A stretch of DNA of 64,000 nucleotides, taken from NCBI GenBank assembly GCA_963782595.1, contig CAWAKJ010000005.1, forward strand, positions 310,001 through 374,000, given 5' to 3'. Of this stretch, positions 8,775-17,232 are shown piece after piece; the stretch's first letter is position 1, and the number at the start of each line of letters is the position of its first letter. The stretch is from JAMQPK01 sp963782595 (GTDB lineage Bacteria; Acidobacteriota; Vicinamibacteria; Vicinamibacterales; JAMQPK01). The notes beneath the pieces are model-generated. The model ran no database searches, was not told where the DNA came from, and saw only the letters and a list, made by a program, of their open reading frames with translations. A program made the position numbers and the translations under genes.

Positions 8775-9299
8775 ATGCGGATCGAGTCGTGGGCGGGTGT
8801 CGTGGTGCTGTGTGCGATGGTGTCTGGTAGCAGTGCGACGGCCGTCGCATGGCAGCAGTGCCGGTCCTCGACGCTGCCGGCGAACGTCGAGCTCCTCGCC
8901 GATATCGGCCGGGCCCTCCAGCGGATCTACGATCGCTCGCCGACGTTTCGTGCGCAGTGCGAACGCATTGCGGGCGCGCAGAAGTTGCGTGTGCGCATCC
9001 GAATCGATCCGTCGATTCCGAGCCGGTGCCGCGCCTTCACGATCGTGCGGAGACAGGGGTTCGAGATACAGGCGGATGTACACCTTCCGCCGAGCAGCAA
9101 TCATGCGGAGCTGGTCGCCCACGAGTTTGAACATCTGCTGGAACAGATCGAGGGACTGAATCTGCGCCGCCTGGCGCGGGTGCGGGGATCCGGCGTGCAC
9201 GAAATCGAGCGGGAGATATTCGAGACCGATCGCGCGCAGGCGGCGGGACGCGTGGTCAACGCAGAGTTCCGCCAGTTGCGCGCTCCAGCCACTGATTGA
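8775..9299 (+). CDS. Small secreted protein with HEFEH motif
   Basis: The product is 174 residues with a clear AGGAGA Shine-Dalgarno before the ATG and an N-terminal signal peptide (about 1-26). I recognise no family. Around residue 115 it carries HAELVAHEFEHLLEQIEG, an HExxH metal-site motif followed by a conserved-looking acidic/aromatic helix as in minimal zinc metallopeptidases. A third ligand could be Glu in the downstream EIEREIFETD helix. It may be a peptidase or a structural zinc protein. It stands alone between two unrelated plus-strand genes, with a 196-base leader that holds nothing I can identify. Confidence 0.65.
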   Translation: MRIESWAGVVVLCAMVSGSSATAVAWQQCRSSTLPANVELLADIGRALQRIYDRSPTFRAQCERIAGAQKLRVRIRIDPSIPSRCRAFTIVRRQGFEIQADVHLPPSSNHAELVAHEFEHLLEQIEGLNLRRLARVRGSGVHEIEREIFETDRAQAAGRVVNAEFRQLRAPATD

Positions 9300-9360
9300 C
9301 GCTCTTCGACGCAGAGGCGCGAGAAGGCGATGCCATTGACAAGGGACTTATAACTGGGAC

Positions 9361-11001
9361 ATGAAGACGACGATTCGAGTCGCGTTGACGGCGATGCTGG
9401 CGACCGTGCTTGCGGGACAGGCATCGCTCGGTGGACAGCAGGTTGCGTTCGATCTGCTCATCCGAAATGGACAGATTGTGGACGGTACCGGCAACGCGTG
9501 GTTTGCCGGCGATGTCGGCGTGCGCGGCGATCGCATTGTCGCCGTGGGCCGGCTGGAGGGCGCGGCGGCGAAGCGCGAGATCGATGCACGCGGCCTCGTT
9601 GTGGCGCCCGGCTTCATCGATCTGCATACGCATTCGGATCTCACGCTGCTCAACGATGGCAACGCCGAAAGCAAGGTGCGTCAGGGTGTCACGATCGACG
9701 TCATCGGCGAAAGCACGTCGGTGGCGCCGAGAGACGGACTGGCCGAAGCCAGGGGCACGTGGACCGATTTCCCCGGGTACTGGAGGGCGCTCGCCGAAAA
9801 GGGTATCTCCATGAATGTCATTTCGGAGGTCTCGTTTCAACAACTTCGTCTGGTCGCCGTCGGCTACAACCCGGCGCCGGCGACCGTCGCGCAACTGGAT
9901 CGCATGAAGACCCTGGCCGCCCGGTCGATGGAGGAAGGCGCCTGGGGACTGGTCGCGCGTTTCGAGAGCGGTGGGCCCGAGCAGCCCGAAGAGGTCATCG
10001 AGGTTGCCAAGGTCGTGGCCAGATACAACGGCATCTACGTGACGCACATCGGCAGTGAAGGGGCGGAACAGGACCGCGAGCTCGACTTCGCCATCCGCGT
10101 CGGGCAGGAAGCGAAGATTCCTGTTCACATCTTCCATCTGAAGATTCGCGGTGAGGAGAACTGGGGCACGATAAACAAGTACCTGGCGAAAATCGAGGCC
10201 GCCCGGGCGCGGGGTATCGACGTGACGGCGAACCAGTATCCGTATACGGCGATGCAGCACGGGTGGAGCGCGTTCTTTCCCGTCTGGGCACGCGAACACG
10301 GCCCGGAGAAATTCGCGGCGATGTTGAAGGACCCTGCCATCCGCGCGAAGATCAAGCAGGACAGGAATTTTCAGACCTGGGTCAGCGAGCACGGCGGCTG
10401 GGAAGGCGTCGTCATGGGACGCGCGCGGCAGCCGCAGAACAAGAAGTACGAAGGGATGCGCATCCCTCAGATCTCGAAGCTGCGTGGCGACAAGGACTTC
10501 GCCGATACGTGCCTCGAGTTGATGGCGGAAGAAGGCGGCACCATCTCGGGCATGTTCCACACAATGTCGGAGGCCGACGTGCGCGAAGTGATGCGCAAGC
10601 CGTGGGTGGCGATCGCGAGCGACGGCGCGGCCATCAACCTCAACGAAGACGGTGTGCCGCATCCGCGCGCGTTCTCGACCAATCCGCGCGTGCTCGGGCA
10701 CTACGTACGCGACGAGAAGGTGCTGACACTCGAAGACGCCGTGCGCAAGATGACGTCGCTGCCCGCGCAGATTCTCGGGCTGCGCGATCGCGGCCAGATC
10801 CGCGAGGGCTTTGCTGCAGACATCGTCATCTTCAACCCCGCGACCGTCCGCGAAACGACGACGTTCGAGAAAACGAAGTCATATCCGGAAGGGATCCCGT
10901 ACACGATTGTGAACGGGGTCGTCGTGATTGACGGCGGGAAACACACGGGAGCACGCCCAGGGAGGCCATTGTTCGGGCGGGGGCTCAAGGCGAAGGGCTG
11001 A
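9361..11001 (+). CDS. N-acyl-D-amino-acid deacylase (D-aminoacylase family amidohydrolase)
   Basis: The product is 546 residues with an N-terminal signal peptide (about 1-25), so it is probably periplasmic. Members hydrolyse N-acyl-D-amino acids with a binuclear or mononuclear zinc centre in an amidohydrolase TIM barrel. Visible signatures: FDLLIRNGQIVDGTG at the start of the urease-like beta-sandwich, GFIDLHTHSDLTLL (HxH metal site), THIGSEG, VHIFHLK and IASDGAAI (barrel Asp). The C-terminal strand GQIREGFAADIVIFNP closes the composite domain. Length fits the family (about 480-560). It may recycle D-amino acids from peptidoglycan or humus. A D-threonine-aldolase-like gene lies near the other end of the window. 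Confidence 0.85.
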   Translation: MKTTIRVALTAMLATVLAGQASLGGQQVAFDLLIRNGQIVDGTGNAWFAGDVGVRGDRIVAVGRLEGAAAKREIDARGLVVAPGFIDLHTHSDLTLLNDGNAESKVRQGVTIDVIGESTSVAPRDGLAEARGTWTDFPGYWRALAEKGISMNVISEVSFQQLRLVAVGYNPAPATVAQLDRMKTLAARSMEEGAWGLVARFESGGPEQPEEVIEVAKVVARYNGIYVTHIGSEGAEQDRELDFAIRVGQEAKIPVHIFHLKIRGEENWGTINKYLAKIEAARARGIDVTANQYPYTAMQHGWSAFFPVWAREHGPEKFAAMLKDPAIRAKIKQDRNFQTWVSEHGGWEGVVMGRARQPQNKKYEGMRIPQISKLRGDKDFADTCLELMAEEGGTISGMFHTMSEADVREVMRKPWVAIASDGAAINLNEDGVPHPRAFSTNPRVLGHYVRDEKVLTLEDAVRKMTSLPAQILGLRDRGQIREGFAADIVIFNPATVRETTTFEKTKSYPEGIPYTIVNGVVVIDGGKHTGARPGRPLFGRGLKAKG

Positions 11002-11052
11002 TTCCAGACGGGCCATCCGCGCCCGCGCGTGAATCACGTCCACGGAAAATAC

Positions 11053-11077
11053 GAACAGGAGATTAGGAGATCAGGAG
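11053..11077. repeat. Solo AGGAGATC-word repeat
   Basis: This 25-base block in the gap between two convergent genes matches the arm of the giant palindrome at 2910-2935 and 3291-3316 (AACAGGAG, TTAGGAGATCAGGAG). Here it has no partner arm, so it looks like a half-copy or relic. It sits 52 bases after the D-aminoacylase stop. Confidence 0.7.
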
Positions 11078-11086
11078 AAACGAAAA

Positions 11087-11806
11087 CTATATAAGAAACG
11101 AAACGCCAAGCAGCAACAGCAATGCTCCCACGACCACCCGAAAGCGCGGTTCCGGTACGCGCGCCAGCAGTCGTTCGCCGAACAGCGTGCCGATGATGAC
11201 GCCGAGCGTGGCGATCGTGATGACCGGCAGGATCGTCATGAGCGCGCGCGCCTCGAAGGCGATGAAGATTGGCACTCGAGCCGCGTCAATCACAAGAGCA
11301 ACGGCAGTCGTTGTTGCGACAAACTGACGTTTATCCACTTCGAAGCCGAGCATGGCAGCCGTGCGGATGCCGCCCTGATTGCCCACAAGGCCGCCAAAAA
11401 ATCCAGACAATGCGCCGCCGAGCCACGCGAGCGCACCGCGCAACCGCCAGCGTTTGGCGAATCCCGTCACTTGTGACGCGCCTGCCAGGAGGAGGAGTGA
11501 ACCGAATACGACTTCGAGCGTGCGGCTGGTCGCCCACGTGTTCAACAGGGCGCCGGTGATTCCTCCGGCAGCGCTGGTGAGCCCGAACGATCGGACGATC
11601 ATCCAGTCGACTTCACGGCGGAACCGCCAGAACCGGATGGACGTGCCGATGGCGTGGGGAATGGAAACGGCGGCGACGGCCAGCTTCGTACCGGTTGCGG
11701 CGGCCATCGCAGGAGTCAACAGGCTGCCGATGCCGAATCCCGCGATCGACGCAACCGCGCCGCCGAAAATACCGGCGACGAAGATGAGGACGTCAAGCAG
11801 ACTCAT
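11087..11806 (-). CDS. TSUP (TauE/SafE) family membrane exporter
   Basis: The product is 239 residues, almost entirely hydrophobic with about 7-8 membrane helices. The family exports sulfite, sulfoacetate or other anions. Typical features are the N-terminal half ending in a GFGIGSLLTP loop, the internal GGLVGNQGGIRTAAML turn matching the second-repeat G-G-G-G pattern, and a C-terminal VVGALLLLLGVSFL helix. GGTGG lies just before the ATG at 11806. It is divergent from the NhaD-like transporter. The substrate cannot be told from sequence. Confidence 0.85.
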   Translation of the reverse strand: MSLLDVLIFVAGIFGGAVASIAGFGIGSLLTPAMAAATGTKLAVAAVSIPHAIGTSIRFWRFRREVDWMIVRSFGLTSAAGGITGALLNTWATSRTLEVVFGSLLLLAGASQVTGFAKRWRLRGALAWLGGALSGFFGGLVGNQGGIRTAAMLGFEVDKRQFVATTTAVALVIDAARVPIFIAFEARALMTILPVITIATLGVIIGTLFGERLLARVPEPRFRVVVGALLLLLGVSFLI

Positions 11807-11970
11807 CGACCACCGTTTCTCGAACAGGAGACCACAACCAGTTACCCAGAGCGAGATTCGCAGCGCCCAGGACGAGCAGACATGGACCCTCGATGAACGT
11901 TTTTGTCGCTGGCCGCAAATTTGTCGGGGGCGGCGGCGGCATCGCTGAGTGCTTCTATGATCGCGTGCGA

Positions 11971-13764
11971 ATGAGTTCGGACGAGTCTTCGGTAATCATG
12001 CTTTCCGGCCGCAGGTTTGTCATCGGTTGCGGTATTGTCGCATGCGCACTGCTGGCGTTGGGTCGTGCAACCGATCTTCCCGCTTCGCTGCTCGCTGCGG
12101 AAGTCTTCGCCACCATCATCGGTCTGTTCGTGTTCGGTTCGTTCAAATATCAGATCCACAAGAACGCGCTCACCTACGGCATGGCCCTGGTGATTGTCGC
12201 CACGTTTGTCGGCCTGGAGTCGTCGGCATGGCACCGCCAGGTGGCGTCTGACGGATGGTGGGTCTGGACCCGACAGCACCTGTTGTCGTTCCATGGATTG
12301 GATGAGCTGATCCATGCCGACACGATGCTCTTCATCCTCGGCCTGACGTTCTTCGTGGCGGTCATCGCGCAAACGCGGATGCTCGAAGGTGTCACGTTCA
12401 TCCTGCTCCGGCGAAACGGCGGAGCGATTCTGCCGACGGTTATTGCGGTAACAGCGGTCGTGGCGTTCGCGTCGGGGATACTCGACGGCGTGTCGATGAT
12501 CGGACTCACCATCCGCACGCTGGTGATCATCCTGATGCTGTCGGCGGCGCCGAAGGAGGCGGTGCTGCAAGCGGTGATGATCTGCACGACCGTGACGACG
12601 GTGTGCGGGGTGTGGCTGGCCTATGGCGAGCCGCCCAACCTCATTATGAAAGCGAACCTCGATCCGCATCTGGGCGGCACGTTCTTCATCCGCTACTGCG
12701 GGCCGGTTGCCATCGTCACCTACCTGGTCGTGGCGAGGCATCTGCGCAGGTCACTCGGCGCGCGGCGCATCGACCTCGACACGATGGACGTGCTCGACGC
12801 CAACGCCGAGGACGTCAGATTTCTTCAGGCCTCACGCCACGGCGAAGTGCTGACGCCGGTCGAACTGGTCGAGGCTCATGCCTCGGATCTGCAGGGGAAG
12901 GCGCCCCGCATCATCCAGGAGCTGCAGCAGGGCAAGTCGCTCGGACGCGCGCTCGTTGACGCGGACCTGCCGTGGGAAACTCGGGAACTGCTGCTGGGCC
13001 ATTACGTCACCGAGGAGCTTGCCACGTCGCTCGACCGCCACTACGTCCTCGACTCCATGGGCGACGATGAAGGTGCAATGCTCGCGGAGCAGTGGGTCGA
13101 CGATACGCTCGCCGCATCGGCGCAGGCCAGGCGCCGGGCCCAGCTCGTGGGAGCGATCGCGCTCGTGCCGTTTATGGCGCTGCTCATCCTGCACGGCGTC
13201 AACCACAATGTGCCGCTGTTCCTTGCGTCGTTCGCCGGTTTTGCCGTGGCGCTCGCCGGCATCGCGACGATTCCCAAGATGCGCGGGCTCGCCCTTCGGG
13301 AAGGGCGTCACGAATACGCGGAGTACTACTTCCTGTTTCCGCTGTTTCTGTCGATCACGCTGCTGACCCAGGCGGGGTTCTTCGGAGAGATGGCGGCGCT
13401 CATCCGGAACGGCGTGGAGACGATGGGCCATGGCCCCGTCGCCTGGACACAGTTCACGGGTGCGACGCTTCTGTCCGCCATACTCGACAACAACATCGTT
13501 GCCGACTTCGCCTCGCGTGCGCTCTCGGACTTCGACGTGCAACTTCTGCACCTGTTCGCGATGGCGCAGATCGCCGGGTACGCGCTGGGGGGATGCTGGA
13601 CGCATATCGGATCTGCACAGTCGGTTGTGGCGTACTCCTTCATCCAGCGCGACGTGGACCCCGGCTACACGCCAATACAGTGGATCAGGCAGATGACGCC
13701 GATCATCCTCGAGATGTTCGCATTGATTACTGTGGTCATTGCAATCGAGAGTTGGCTGTTCTGA
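11971..13764 (+). CDS. NhaD/ArsB-type (ion transporter superfamily) permease with soluble insertion
   Basis: The product is 597 residues from the ATG at 11971; starts at 11893 or 11998 are possible and none has a good ribosome site. The protein has two membrane halves. The first includes YGEPPNLIMKANL, matching the G-x-P-P-N substrate loop of NhaD, ArsB and SLC13 relatives. The second includes SAILDNNIVADF, equivalent to the DN motif of the second inverted repeat. Between them, about residues 260-390, is a hydrophilic acidic stretch with helix-forming features, much longer than a normal loop. Function is probably cation/proton antiport or anion efflux, ion unknown. It is divergent from the TSUP exporter and convergent with the DUF411 gene. 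Confidence 0.75.
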   Translation: MSSDESSVIMLSGRRFVIGCGIVACALLALGRATDLPASLLAAEVFATIIGLFVFGSFKYQIHKNALTYGMALVIVATFVGLESSAWHRQVASDGWWVWTRQHLLSFHGLDELIHADTMLFILGLTFFVAVIAQTRMLEGVTFILLRRNGGAILPTVIAVTAVVAFASGILDGVSMIGLTIRTLVIILMLSAAPKEAVLQAVMICTTVTTVCGVWLAYGEPPNLIMKANLDPHLGGTFFIRYCGPVAIVTYLVVARHLRRSLGARRIDLDTMDVLDANAEDVRFLQASRHGEVLTPVELVEAHASDLQGKAPRIIQELQQGKSLGRALVDADLPWETRELLLGHYVTEELATSLDRHYVLDSMGDDEGAMLAEQWVDDTLAASAQARRRAQLVGAIALVPFMALLILHGVNHNVPLFLASFAGFAVALAGIATIPKMRGLALREGRHEYAEYYFLFPLFLSITLLTQAGFFGEMAALIRNGVETMGHGPVAWTQFTGATLLSAILDNNIVADFASRALSDFDVQLLHLFAMAQIAGYALGGCWTHIGSAQSVVAYSFIQRDVDPGYTPIQWIRQMTPIILEMFALITVVIAIESWLF

Positions 13765-13796
13765 AAGAAGCTCGAGCCTTCGAAACAGCCTGCTGC

Positions 13797-14264
13797 CTAG
13801 TGTTTGGCGAACACCCGTGTTGCGCCGCTCTTGTCGAACGACATCACGTTGTATGGCTGGGGCTTGGTGCCCGGATATTCCATTCCAGGCGAGCCGACCG
13901 GCATGCCGCCGACCGCGATGCCGGCAATCGCCGGTTTTTCCTTCAGCAAGCGGTGCACGTCGGCCGCGGGCACGTGCCCCTCGACCACATACCCGTTGAC
14001 GACGGCCGTGTGACACGACTGCACCTGGTCGGGCACACCGCGGGATTTCTTGATGTCGGTGAGATCGGCGAGGTCGTTCGTGCGCACGGTGAACCCGTTC
14101 GCGCGCATGTGCTCGACCCATTGCGAGCAGCACCCGCAGGTCGGCGTTTTGAACACCTCAACCATGGGCCCGGCCGGTTTCTGCTGGGCGGCGATGGAAA
14201 AGGACGCGAGGCCTGCTAACGCGATCGCGGCCAGTGCGATCGCACCCAAAGTTGCTCGATACAT
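13797..14264 (-). CDS. DUF411 periplasmic metal-binding protein
   Basis: The product is 155 residues with a signal peptide (about 1-26) and a good GGAGGAG ribosome site. DUF411 proteins are small thioredoxin-like periplasmic proteins found with copper or silver resistance genes. The key residues are visible: KTPTCGCCSQWVEHM near 40-53 (Cys-Gly-Cys-Cys), VQSCHTA near 80-85, and the GHVP and GMPVGSPGME loops. It probably binds copper or mercury in the periplasm. It precedes no other copper gene directly, though two copper-type loci lie within 10 kb. Confidence 0.88.
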   Translation of the reverse strand: MYRATLGAIALAAIALAGLASFSIAAQQKPAGPMVEVFKTPTCGCCSQWVEHMRANGFTVRTNDLADLTDIKKSRGVPDQVQSCHTAVVNGYVVEGHVPAADVHRLLKEKPAIAGIAVGGMPVGSPGMEYPGTKPQPYNVMSFDKSGATRVFAKH

Positions 14265-14303
14265 TACTCCTCCGGCTCTCAGTATGACATACAGGAGAGG
14301 GCC

Positions 14304-15209
14304 TCAATGCGGGTCGTGGTGGACCTGATCGCAGTTGGTCGCGCGATCGATTTGTATGGTGGTGTGGCGGATCTGGAACCGTTCGACGAGGACCCGCTCG
14401 GATGCCTTGAGGACGGCCACCGCGTCGGCGGTCTCGGTCACGATCGCGTGCGCCGAGAGAGACACGAAGCCGCTCGTGATCGACCAGACATGCAGATCGT
14501 GTATCTCGCGAACATCGGGAATCTCTTCGAGCGCCGCCCGCAGCTCGCCGAGTTGGATGTGCTCTGGGGTGCCCTCCATCAAGACGCCCACCGACTGCCG
14601 GACGAGCGCCCACGACGACCCGATCACGAGCACGGCGATCAGCACCGACGCGATCGGGTCGGCCCAGGTCCAGCCGTACGCCCATACCAACGCGCCGGCG
14701 ACGAGTGCCTGAAAACTGCCCAGCGCGTCGCCGAGCACATGCAGCCACGCACCGCGGACGTTGAGATCATCGGCATGACTGCCGCGCAGGAGCCAGAGCC
14801 CCGAGAGATTCACGACGAGACCGCCGGCTGCGACCACCAGCATCAGACCTCCGGCGATCTCGGCAGGTTGCCGGAGGCGATGGTACGCCTCGATGAAAAT
14901 GAACACGGCGATTGCCATCATGGTCGCGCCGTTGACGAGCGCGGCAAGGATCTCGGCGCGGTGATGACCGTAGGTGCGTTCGGGGGTCGGGGCCTTCCGG
15001 GCGAACCGTATAGCAACCAGTGTCAGCGCAAGCGCGGCGGCATCAGACACCATGTGGCCGGCATCGGCCAGGAGTGCGAGGGATCCCGACAGCAAGCCGC
15101 CGACGACCTCTGCGACGGTGTAGGCCAGCACCAGCGCCAGCGTCCAGGCGAGAGCACTCGTACGCGATTGGCGCCCGTGCGCATGGCCGTGCGCGTGCTG
15201 GTGTGACAT
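14304..15209 (-). CDS. Cation diffusion facilitator (CzcD/ZitB-like metal exporter)
   Basis: The product is 301 residues from the ATG at 15209. That ATG overlaps the mntR TGA by one base (TGATG), a translational-coupling arrangement. The N-terminus is His-rich (MSHQHAHGHAHG), followed by six membrane helices. The metal-site pattern appears as LLADAGHMVSDAAAL in helix 2, with the HxxxD counterpart NLSGLWLLRGSHADDLNVRGAWLH... at helix 5. The C-terminal cytoplasmic domain (DVREIHDLHVWSI) ends in a His-rich tail. CDF proteins use proton antiport to export Zn, Mn, Co or Fe. Pairing with an MntR-type regulator argues for manganese, although the His-rich start is more typical of zinc exporters. Confidence 0.9.
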   Translation of the reverse strand: MSHQHAHGHAHGRQSRTSALAWTLALVLAYTVAEVVGGLLSGSLALLADAGHMVSDAAALALTLVAIRFARKAPTPERTYGHHRAEILAALVNGATMMAIAVFIFIEAYHRLRQPAEIAGGLMLVVAAGGLVVNLSGLWLLRGSHADDLNVRGAWLHVLGDALGSFQALVAGALVWAYGWTWADPIASVLIAVLVIGSSWALVRQSVGVLMEGTPEHIQLGELRAALEEIPDVREIHDLHVWSITSGFVSLSAHAIVTETADAVAVLKASERVLVERFQIRHTTIQIDRATNCDQVHHDPH

Positions 15210-15655
15210 CACGTTCGACGAAGGTATTTTTCGAACGCCGCGAGGGTCTCTGGGCTGACGTGGTGCTCGATGCCTTCGGCGTCAGATTCGGCCACGGCTG
15301 AAGGTACGCCGAGGGCCATCAAAAAACGTACTACCAGGTCGTGGCGCTCGCGCGATTCCTTGGCGAGGCTTCGTCCGACAGAGGTCAGGAAAATCGATCG
15401 GTACGGCTGCGTCGTGACGAGGCCCCGGCTTTGGAGGCGCCGCAGTGTCTGGCCCGCCGTCACGTGTGTCACGCCCAGCCCGCGCGCGAGATCGACGAGA
15501 CGGGCCTCGCCGTTCCTGGCGATGAGCTCCGCGATCATCTCGACGTAGTCCTGCGCCAGTTCCTGTGAATGGTCGTTGCGCCGACGTTCGGAGTGGCCGC
15601 GGCGGACCGGGGCGCGGCGGGAGGCAGAGGCGGGGGAGGACCGTGCGCGTTTCAT
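15209..15655 (-). CDS. mntR: MntR/DtxR-family metal-dependent transcription regulator
   Basis: The product is 148 residues: a winged-helix DNA-binding domain (about 30-95, helix-turn-helix around LVDLARGLGVTHVTAGQTLRRL) followed by the metal-binding dimerisation domain. The ligands known from Bacillus MntR can be placed: Asp and Glu of DYVEMI, His of ERHDLV, and Glu, Glu, His of AEGIEHHVS. The short C-terminus without an SH3 domain matches MntR rather than DtxR. It overlaps the exporter gene by one base, so it probably senses Mn(II) and controls that exporter. The first 25 residues are basic and low in complexity; a later start is possible. Confidence 0.88.
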   Translation of the reverse strand: MKRARSSPASASRRAPVRRGHSERRRNDHSQELAQDYVEMIAELIARNGEARLVDLARGLGVTHVTAGQTLRRLQSRGLVTTQPYRSIFLTSVGRSLAKESRERHDLVVRFLMALGVPSAVAESDAEGIEHHVSPETLAAFEKYLRRT

Positions 15656-15668
15656 CGCGCCTATCAGG

Positions 15669-16847
15669 TTAAAGCGCTTTCAGGAAGGCCAGCAAGGCCG
15701 CCCTGTCCACGTCGCTCAGCCGCTCGAAACCACGCCGCGCGAGATCGGCTTCCTGCCGATGCTGCAGAATGGCCTGCTCGATCGTCCCGGCTGAACCGTC
15801 ATGCAGCAAGGGGCGCCGGAGTCGAAGCCCCCACAGTGCCGGCGTGCGGATTTCGATCGTCTCGGCTGCTCCCTGCTTAATGCCGTCGCCGGTCCCGACG
15901 TCGTGCAGCAGCAGGTCCGAGAACAGCTCTACTGGCTTTCGATTGAACAGCGGATTCGCGCTTGGTCCCGTCATCAAGACCGGCACATGACACGTGGAGC
16001 ACCCCAACGCCTGAAAGACCTTCTCCCCGGCGGATGTCTGAGGCGTCTGATCCTGCCGCGCGACGGGGGCGAGAAATCTCATGAAGCTGGCGAAGTTGTC
16101 GATGCCGCGCCGCCGGGTCCGTGGATCGGCGATGTCCTCGGGATCCGGAATCGGATCGCAGAGGCGCATGCGATCGGCAGTGACGCCGTTCGCCATTTCG
16201 TTCGGAAACAGGTCGTTCGTAATGCCCATCTCGTTTCTGTAGGCGTCGGCGCCGAAGGTGAGCAGTGTCGCATGCTGCGCCTTCCACCCGAAGCGTCCGA
16301 CGCGCCGTTCGCCGGTGGCGACATCGACGACGATCGCCGCACGGCCGCTCACGCCGTCGCCGTTGCGGTCGATCGGATCTTCCAGCGCACGCAGCGTGTC
16401 GTCGGGAATGGCTTCGACCAGACCGGCGCCGAAGAGGGGAATCGGCACGCGCCGAGCGAACACATTCGCGCCGGCGGGCAAGATCGGCTGGCACGCATGG
16501 CCGGGCACCGAGAACAGATGAAACAGCGTTTCGCCAGTGTCATCGAGGGTTTCGAACTCGCCCTGCTCGTTCACACGCCCCGCGCGCAGCTCCGCGATGA
16601 TGCCGGCGCCGCCGACGACAGGAACGTTGTGACACACGGCGCAGCTCGTGCCGTTGAATGCGGGGCCAAGCCCCTCTTCGGAGAATTCGACCTCGAGAAA
16701 GTCGTCCAGCCCAAGCCGGAACTCCTCGAATTCCACGGGGGTAATGCCGGGCAACGGGCCGCCGGGCTGCGCCGCGCGTGTTTGGGCGAACGTCAGCGCC
16801 GTGGCGAAGAGCGCGAGCGCAGCACCGAGGACATACCGGATGAACAT
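15669..16847 (-). CDS. Di-haem oxidoreductase-like c-type cytochrome (DUF1111)
   Basis: The product is 392 residues with a signal peptide (about 1-25). There are two c-haem sites: CAVCH near residue 71 and CSTCH near residue 275. The family resembles di-haem peroxidases and the putative thiol oxidoreductases (DHOR) and acts in the periplasm. The LLHDGSAGTIEQAI segment near the C-terminus is typical. It is the last gene of a minus-strand run after a porin and a CuA-like cupredoxin, 10 bases after the cupredoxin stop, so electron transfer from or to copper is plausible. In related loci such proteins accompany iron or copper uptake. Confidence 0.88.
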   Translation of the reverse strand: MFIRYVLGAALALFATALTFAQTRAAQPGGPLPGITPVEFEEFRLGLDDFLEVEFSEEGLGPAFNGTSCAVCHNVPVVGGAGIIAELRAGRVNEQGEFETLDDTGETLFHLFSVPGHACQPILPAGANVFARRVPIPLFGAGLVEAIPDDTLRALEDPIDRNGDGVSGRAAIVVDVATGERRVGRFGWKAQHATLLTFGADAYRNEMGITNDLFPNEMANGVTADRMRLCDPIPDPEDIADPRTRRRGIDNFASFMRFLAPVARQDQTPQTSAGEKVFQALGCSTCHVPVLMTGPSANPLFNRKPVELFSDLLLHDVGTGDGIKQGAAETIEIRTPALWGLRLRRPLLHDGSAGTIEQAILQHRQEADLARRGFERLSDVDRAALLAFLKAL

Positions 16848-16857
16848 GGCTGGTTCC

Positions 16858-17232
16858 CTATTCGGCGATCAGTGTGCCGCGCATGAACGAGTGGCCGGCT
16901 CCGCAGAGCTTCGAACACTCGAAGGTATACCTCCCCGGTTTCGGCGGCTCGAACACCACGGTCACAGTGCCCTTTCCCCGCTTTGGCACGATGACGTTGA
17001 CGTCGGTGCCGAGAATCCGGAACCCGTGATCCGTATCGTCACTGCGCAGCCGAATCTCCACGCGCTGACCCGCCTTCACCTTGAATTCGGAGGGCGTGAA
17101 GCTGAACCGTTCGACCGAAATGTCGACGATTTCCGCCGGCTGTTGCCGCGCCGCAATGGCTGCGCCGCCGCATGCGGCGATGAGGCCGGCGATGGTTACT
17201 AAGAGGTTGAAACGTGTGAGCAAGTGCGTCAT
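16858..17232 (-). CDS. Secreted CuA-like cupredoxin
   Basis: The product is 124 residues from the ATG at 17232, which overlaps the porin TGA by one base (TGATG); longer readings in this frame are antisense to the porin. It has a signal peptide (about 1-28) and a cupredoxin fold. The metal site is ECSKLCGAGHSFM, with Cys-x3-Cys-x3-His-x2-Met as in CuA of cytochrome oxidase subunit II, and the upstream His is in DTDHGFRI. A free-standing CuA-type domain could carry electrons or copper in the periplasm. Context is porin upstream and di-haem oxidoreductase downstream. Confidence 0.85.
   Translation of the reverse strand: MTHLLTRFNLLVTIAGLIAACGGAAIAARQQPAEIVDISVERFSFTPSEFKVKAGQRVEIRLRSDDTDHGFRILGTDVNVIVPKRGKGTVTVVFEPPKPGRYTFECSKLCGAGHSFMRGTLIAE

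Noticed and set aside
12832..14133. 433-residue open frame on the minus strand
   Set aside because: It overlaps the NhaD-like permease and the DUF411 gene, both with clear motifs.
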